A stretch of 25,436 nucleotides of DNA from UBA93 sp964477205. GTDB taxonomy: Archaea > Micrarchaeota > Micrarchaeia > Norongarragalinales > Norongarragalinaceae. Below, one piece after another: positions 21,442 to 25,436 of this stretch. Position numbers and translations under genes: made by a program. Numbering within the stretch: the first letter of the stretch is position 1; every line of letters starts with the position of its first letter. The stretch covers positions 1-25,436 of the forward strand of contig CAYZDE010000009.1 in the NCBI GenBank assembly GCA_964477205.1, in the 5' to 3' direction. Below the pieces are notes generated by a model. The model saw only the letters and a program-made list of their open reading frames with translations, searched no databases and was not told where the DNA came from.

Positions 21442-21890
21442 TACTGCTCGCCTCCGTTAATGAACGCACTCCAGATTTTTAACTCCCTCTCGGCGGATTC
21501 AGCGTCCGCGGAAGCGTGAATCGCGTTCACGCTGCCGTCAACGCCCCACTTCGCGCGGAACGAATCCACTCCCGCCTCGCGGTCCATCCGGCCGTCCGTC
21601 TTTCCGGAGAGCTCGCGGCACTTCGCAACCGCATCCTCTCCCTCGACGACGAATAACTTAATCGGACCCTTGCCAATGTAAGCGAGTAAGTCCTTGTAAA
21701 AGTGCTTTCCCTCGTGCTCCGCATAATGCTTCTTTAGGATTTCCAAAGGAGGGGTTAGTATCTGACGAGAACGCAGGATTTCCAATTCGTTGCGCCTAAC
21801 GCGCTTAAATAAGTCGATTCGCGCTTCTCCTTCACGCTCTGAGCCAGCCAAGTCGGGCTTAAAAAATAATAAAGTCCTCTCTACCGCCAT
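21441..21890 (-). CDS. ndk: Nucleoside diphosphate kinase
   Basis: A 149-residue NDK that transfers phosphate from ATP to nucleoside diphosphates through a phosphohistidine. The N-terminal FFKPD, the HYAEHEGKHFYKDLLAYIGKGP region (55-76), LSGKTDG and the active-site NAIHAS with H125, followed by ESAERE, match the family. The segment between KTDG and the active His is more divergent than usual. Start ATG 21890 has AGGTGA upstream at good spacing and a TATA box at 21925-21935. It leads a two-gene operon with dut: NDK makes dUTP/dTTP and dUTPase removes dUTP. Confidence 0.93.
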   Translation of the reverse strand: MAVERTLLFFKPDLAGSEREGEARIDLFKRVRRNELEILRSRQILTPPLEILKKHYAEHEGKHFYKDLLAYIGKGPIKLFVVEGEDAVAKCRELSGKTDGRMDREAGVDSFRAKWGVDGSVNAIHASADAESAERELKIWSAFINGGEQ

Positions 21891-21924
21891 TAGAATTAAT
21901 CACCTGGAAATAGGAGGTCGCGAA

Positions 21925-21935
21925 GTAATAAAACG
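21925..21935 (-). promoter_or_regulatory. TATA box of ndk-dut
   Basis: CGTTTTATTAC on the minus strand predicts a start about 12 nt before the ndk ATG, leaving room for the AGGTGA ribosome site. It lies directly after the stop of the coiled-coil gene. Confidence 0.5.
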
Positions 21936-21936
21936 G

Positions 21937-22338
21937 TTACTGCTTTTTCGCTTTCGCGCGCGCCTTCTTCGTCGGCTTCGTTAGGAAGTGCTTCAAGTCC
22001 TTGCGAATCCCGTTAAGGGAATCTTCCAAACGGGCTTGGCGCTCCGAGAGCTCGGAGAGCTGCTCGTCAACCGACGGCTGAAACGCTTGCAATTTCACGG
22101 CTTCGGGCTCATCCTCAACTTCAACAACTTCCTCTTCAATAGGGTGCTCGTCGAAAACGCTGGACTCGGACTCGTCCTCTAATCGCGCGCTTTTCTCTTC
22201 AACCACGCACTCGCTTGCGGGCGCGGCCGCGCGCTCTTCAACCAAGTCCAAAGCGTGCTTGTACTGGTAGTAAGCGTAAACGTCGAAAGCGACGACGCCG
22301 ACTCCCGCGACGGCCAATACCACACCATAATCAACCAT
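21937..22338 (-). CDS. Small membrane-anchored acidic coiled-coil protein
   Basis: A 133-residue protein, not recognised. Residues 3-22 (YGVVLAVAGVGVVAFDVYAYY) form one TM helix at the N-terminus without a cleavage-like site. Residues 35-80 are strongly acidic (EEEVVEVEDEPE), and 88-115 form a heptad coiled coil (DEQLSELSERQARLEDSLNGIRKDL). The end is a lysine-rich tail (KKARAKAKK). This is a tethered rod with opposite charges, suited to linking the membrane to a nucleic acid or protein partner, but no function can be assigned. TATA box at 22381-22390 and a GGGG-rich ribosome site. Confidence 0.72.
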   Translation of the reverse strand: MVDYGVVLAVAGVGVVAFDVYAYYQYKHALDLVEERAAAPASECVVEEKSARLEDESESSVFDEHPIEEEVVEVEDEPEAVKLQAFQPSVDEQLSELSERQARLEDSLNGIRKDLKHFLTKPTKKARAKAKKQ

Positions 22339-22380
22339 ATTTTATTCAACCCCACGAAGTAAACTCGGAGTACAACCACT

Positions 22381-22390
22381 ATTTAAAACT
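22381..22390 (-). promoter_or_regulatory. TATA box of the coiled-coil gene
   Basis: AGTTTTAAAT on the minus strand predicts a start near 22358, about 20 nt before ATG 22338. It lies in the gap after the large surface-protein gene, so the small gene has its own promoter. Confidence 0.45.
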
Positions 22391-22406
22391 AATCAGTGGT
22401 AACTCC

Positions 22407-25400
22407 CTAGATGATGTTACTCTGCCCTTGGCTCGTCGCGTCGCACTCACCTTCGGCAATACTTAATACAAAGTATCTATTTTCATTATCAGTTTCAGAA
22501 TGCCAAACCCTCACTGCATAATCCCCATCGATTGGGTCATAGTCACAATCCTTACATCCGAGACCGCTGCCAAATGCTGTTTGATCTCTAAGAGAAAAAG
22601 CGAAAGAATGGAAACAATTAAGTTCGGTCATAGATCTGTCAGGAGTTTGCATGAAAAGACTAAACCAGCCGCTCCTTAACCATCCACTAATCCTAGGCGA
22701 TTCGTCCCAAGCGAGAGTATACTGAAAATTGTTATCGTCACTGAAACTCAATGCAAAATCATTTTTTTGTTCCTTGAACACGAACGCGTGCCCTCCGTTC
22801 GTGAGCTCGTACACTTGCGTAGATAAAACTGAAGGGTTCACGCGCATTTGTTGTACTATGGCAGCAATGTCCGCGTATTCTGCAACTTCGCTAGGCACTT
22901 CGCTTCCTGTTAACGTGATCGAATAGGAAGCAACTTTCTCGCCGTAATCGTTATACAAGATCGAGTTCACTACAGAACAATCTTCAGGTATAGTCAAGCC
23001 AATACTACCCAACATATCGCGGGCATAACCAATTTCGCCGCAGGCATCCCAACGAACAAGACCCTCAAAATAGCCATCCAACTGGAAATACAGCTTGTCA
23101 TTACTGGAAAGTATATCCTCCTTTATTACAAAATCACTAAATAAGTGCGGGTACTTGCATACGCCTTCGTTTGCACTAGACGAACTCGCCTTTCCAAGCG
23201 ATAATCCATTACTAGAAATAGTGAAGCCTTTGCTGTCATCAAAAGAATACAATAGATTATACACTAAAGTATCGGAGCCATCGTGTAACCACAACCCATT
23301 GTTCACGTTTTCTCCGAAAGCAAAGACGCTGCCTTTACCCCTAACCTGTATTGGCAGGTCATAACCTTCAGGCCTCCAATCCTCGGAGGTGTAGTAAGCA
23401 AAGCAATCGTTCTCGTCGAGTGCCACGCAACAACCCACTTCGGCATCTGAATCTCCGTAACGATAGTCGCCTTCCGCGTACTCGTAGAACCAGTAATTCG
23501 GCGAGGCGCAACCGGCTTTCGTGGTCATCGTTCCCGATTTGGAATTCAAGCCGCTAACCGTGCAGGTTTCAATTTGCGGAGTGTCAGTTCCCGGAGGAAT
23601 AGTTAAAACATTGCCGTAATCATCTACATAACGATTGTCGCTTATCCTATTCGGGTCGGAACCGCCTTGAACGAGAATGCGAATCGGCTCCTCGCGGATT
23701 TGATAGTCGTCGCCTTCAGGATAGAACTCGAAGGAAGCGCCCGTGCTCGTCACCGTGAACGAAACCGTCAAGTCGCCCTCGTCGAATTCAATGTCGTCGC
23801 CAACAGCCAAGCCGTTCGCGTCCGGCATTACACCGAATCCTTCGAAGGTTACTTCCGCGTTCGCTTGAACAGCGTAATCATAATCCTCTTCTTCCACATG
23901 AGTGAAGTCGTCGGTGAAAGCAACGAAAACCGGAACTCGGTGCACTGCGTAATTCCCCTTGTCCGTGATTTCAACATAATGTTCGTACTTCGTTGTTTTG
24001 TGGTTCGCGTCCGCGCTCGCGGTTAACTCACCATCATTGCACTTCACATCCATTCCGTTACCGAGGTGCTCTTTGCAAGTGCACTCCTCGCATTCCAAAT
24101 CGTAAACTGCTTCGTCGCCCGCGGTTTCCGTGGTTAAGAGCTGCACTACTTGCGGCACCAAGTCGTCTTCCTCAATGTAAACCGGGATTTCAACCGGCTC
24201 GGGTGCGCCAGCAACGTACGCCTTTATGACGCCTTCACTTTCCTCGAATTCGTCTTGCTCGATGATGACTTTGAAAGTCGAGCCGCAGTCTAGGTCTTCT
24301 GCGCCTTCCGGCTTGTCATCCCAACGGCAAGAAGTAATGCGGTTAACCGGTAACTCGCGTTCGTAATGGCCGTAACCGTTCACCGGGTTCACAAGCACGG
24401 TGATTTCCGTTGGCAAGCCGTTCTCGTCGAGCCCTTCGTATTCGCCTTGCGTTCCCCACGATTGCATTCCGTAAAAGCACTCCGGAGGAATCGCCGGAGT
24501 CATCGGATAGCTTTGATATTGCGACGAGGAATACTGGGACGATTGCTGCGGAAGCGTGGGCGCGCTCTCGATGGTAACGGTTATCGGTATTGAGCGCGTG
24601 GCGCCGGGCCCGAGCTTGAGGAATAATACTCCTTCTTGTGCTCCGCCCAAACCAGAATTGTAGTGGTAATCCGCACCCGTGTACTCGGCGGTTACTTGCA
24701 ATTCGTTCGGAGTGCAAGCGTCGATGCGCACGCGCACCGGCGGTTGTGATTCACTCGGGTACGACGGCTCTTCATAAACACCCGTGAGTTGCGGACAGCC
24801 GTTAGGGTTATTGCAGATGGCGGGGTACTGGCAAGCGTAGTCATAATTCATCCCGTAAGTCATGCTCGATTGAGTGTGAGAGCAGTACTGCGGGTTCTGG
24901 CAAATCATCGGGTACTGACAATTCGCGGAGTAGCCGGTCGGAGATCCTTGCTGCCACGGGTTCGAGAGTTGGTTTGAGGCGTAAGAGCCGTACATTGATT
25001 GTTGGTTCAAGCCGGACGGGCAGTAGTCGGGCACTCCGAAGCCCGCTTGCAAACCGTACTGATTGCCATACGAAGCGCCGGCATAAGGCGTTTGCGCGTT
25101 CAAGTTGTACGAGTTCATTCCATTAAGGTAATCGTATTGCCCTCCGAGGGAGTATTGCTGGTTATTTCCCCACGGGGACTGCTGGGGTAAATACTGGTTC
25201 GGTTGGTAAGAATAGTAAGACGATTGCTGGGGAGATTGCGGGTATTGGCTTGGCTGTTGGTATTGCGTCGTGGCTTGTTGGCTGGAATAATAGGCGAAGC
25301 CGTCGATTCGACATTCCTCGGGCGGGGAGCTCAATGAAATTAAGTAGTTTTGGGTTTCAACTGGCCTCGTGTTCGAGAGGGTGAACGACAAGCTTGAAGG

Positions 25401-25436
25401 GAGGGTGGACGAGCCGGTTTCGCAGGCAAAACAAGA
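22407..25436 (-). CDS. Very large surface/secreted protein, 5' end cut by window edge
   Basis: At least 1009 residues are visible; the frame stays open to 25436, so the start and any signal peptide lie outside. Near the visible N-terminus is a Gln/Tyr/Ser/Pro/Asn-rich low-complexity stretch of about 165 residues (24792-25295) holding two Cys motifs of form CQYPxICxNPxxC. Then follow beta-rich, acidic segments resembling immunoglobulin-like or Big-type extracellular repeats (GPGATRSIPITVTIE; EEPIRILVQGG), a CxxCxC cluster (ECEECTCKEH) and several scattered Cys. A second short QSSQYSSSQYQS island lies near 24515-24550. No C-terminal TM anchor or sorting motif is seen before GQSNII. Composition and Cys content indicate an S-layer-like or adhesin-type exported protein. 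No family is assigned. Confidence 0.8.
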   Translation of the reverse strand, partial: SCFACETGSSTLPSSLSFTLSNTRPVETQNYLISLSSPPEECRIDGFAYYSSQQATTQYQQPSQYPQSPQQSSYYSYQPNQYLPQQSPWGNNQQYSLGGQYDYLNGMNSYNLNAQTPYAGASYGNQYGLQAGFGVPDYCPSGLNQQSMYGSYASNQLSNPWQQGSPTGYSANCQYPMICQNPQYCSHTQSSMTYGMNYDYACQYPAICNNPNGCPQLTGVYEEPSYPSESQPPVRVRIDACTPNELQVTAEYTGADYHYNSGLGGAQEGVLFLKLGPGATRSIPITVTIESAPTLPQQSSQYSSSQYQSYPMTPAIPPECFYGMQSWGTQGEYEGLDENGLPTEITVLVNPVNGYGHYERELPVNRITSCRWDDKPEGAEDLDCGSTFKVIIEQDEFEESEGVIKAYVAGAPEPVEIPVYIEEDDLVPQVVQLLTTETAGDEAVYDLECEECTCKEHLGNGMDVKCNDGELTASADANHKTTKYEHYVEITDKGNYAVHRVPVFVAFTDDFTHVEEEDYDYAVQANAEVTFEGFGVMPDANGLAVGDDIEFDEGDLTVSFTVTSTGASFEFYPEGDDYQIREEPIRILVQGGSDPNRISDNRYVDDYGNVLTIPPGTDTPQIETCTVSGLNSKSGTMTTKAGCASPNYWFYEYAEGDYRYGDSDAEVGCCVALDENDCFAYYTSEDWRPEGYDLPIQVRGKGSVFAFGENVNNGLWLHDGSDTLVYNLLYSFDDSKGFTISSNGLSLGKASSSSANEGVCKYPHLFSDFVIKEDILSSNDKLYFQLDGYFEGLVRWDACGEIGYARDMLGSIGLTIPEDCSVVNSILYNDYGEKVASYSITLTGSEVPSEVAEYADIAAIVQQMRVNPSVLSTQVYELTNGGHAFVFKEQKNDFALSFSDDNNFQYTLAWDESPRISGWLRSGWFSLFMQTPDRSMTELNCFHSFAFSLRDQTAFGSGLGCKDCDYDPIDGDYAVRVWHSETDNENRYFVLSIAEGECDATSQGQSNII
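24792..25295 (-). repeat. Gln/Tyr/Asn-rich low-complexity segment with CQYP motifs
   Basis: Encodes about 168 residues made mostly of Q, Y, S, P, N and G, for example QQPSQYPQSPQQSSYYSYQP. Two spaced Cys units, at 24882-24920 and 24795-24833, share the pattern CQYP-x-IC-x-NP-x-x-C. Composition resembles prion-like domains and elastic adhesive proteins. Confidence 0.8.

Overview
The window is archaeal and fits a DPANN-type genome, possibly Diapherotrites or a related lineage; the phylum is only a guess. Evidence for Archaea: an archaeal-type release factor aRF1, a Nop5/Nop56-58 box C/D RNP protein, an archaeal GlyRS, a type II methionine aminopeptidase, archaeal TruD, GGTG/GGTGA Shine-Dalgarno sites, and TATA boxes placed so that many messages would be leaderless or carry very short leaders. 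Coding density is very high. Most same-strand neighbours overlap by ATGA, GTGA or TAATG, and no gap without a gene reaches 300 bases.

Layout. 1-1883 (minus) is an operon running from an HPF/RaiA-like ribosome-associated protein through a two-TM protein and a GT4 glycosyltransferase to a truncated nucleotide-sugar dehydrogenase. 1931-3418 is a site-2 protease. 3547-3966 is a winged-helix regulator with its own palindromic operator. 4052-4741 (unknown protein) and 4807-6297 (a phosphohistidine swivel domain on a novel helical N-terminus) are divergent. 6341-9082 is aRF1 interrupted by a 514-residue intein exactly at the catalytic GGQ motif, followed by overlapping truD. 10168-11057 holds a degenerate Fic/Doc protein, a small membrane protein and a conserved unknown. 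A tRNA-Ser(GCU) at 11691-11775 is joined to a CYTH/CyaB gene by only 4 nt. Two tandem exported Lon-like (S16) peptidases sit downstream of nop5, whose N-terminal fibrillarin-binding domain is replaced by an Arg/Gly/Ser-rich tail. GlyRS runs divergently from nop5. 15873-20902 (minus) carries a type IV pilus/secretion ATPase, methionine aminopeptidase, a multi-TM protein, an MscS channel and a GNAT protein. 20944-21890 is ndk-dut. 21937-22338 is a small anchored coiled-coil protein. 22407-25436 is the 3' part of a very large surface protein with a Gln/Tyr/Asn-rich prion-like segment.

The genes are mostly translation and RNA modification (aRF1, TruD, GlyRS, MetAP, Nop5, tRNA-Ser, HPF-like) mixed with envelope, protein quality-control and secretion genes (S2P, Lon-like pair, GT4, MscS, pilus ATPase, surface protein) and pyrimidine nucleotide metabolism (NDK, dUTPase). 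The most striking items are the GGQ-site intein with an inserted HTH domain and the Nop5 protein with an RG-rich N-terminus. No CRISPR array, rRNA, insertion sequence or integrase was seen.
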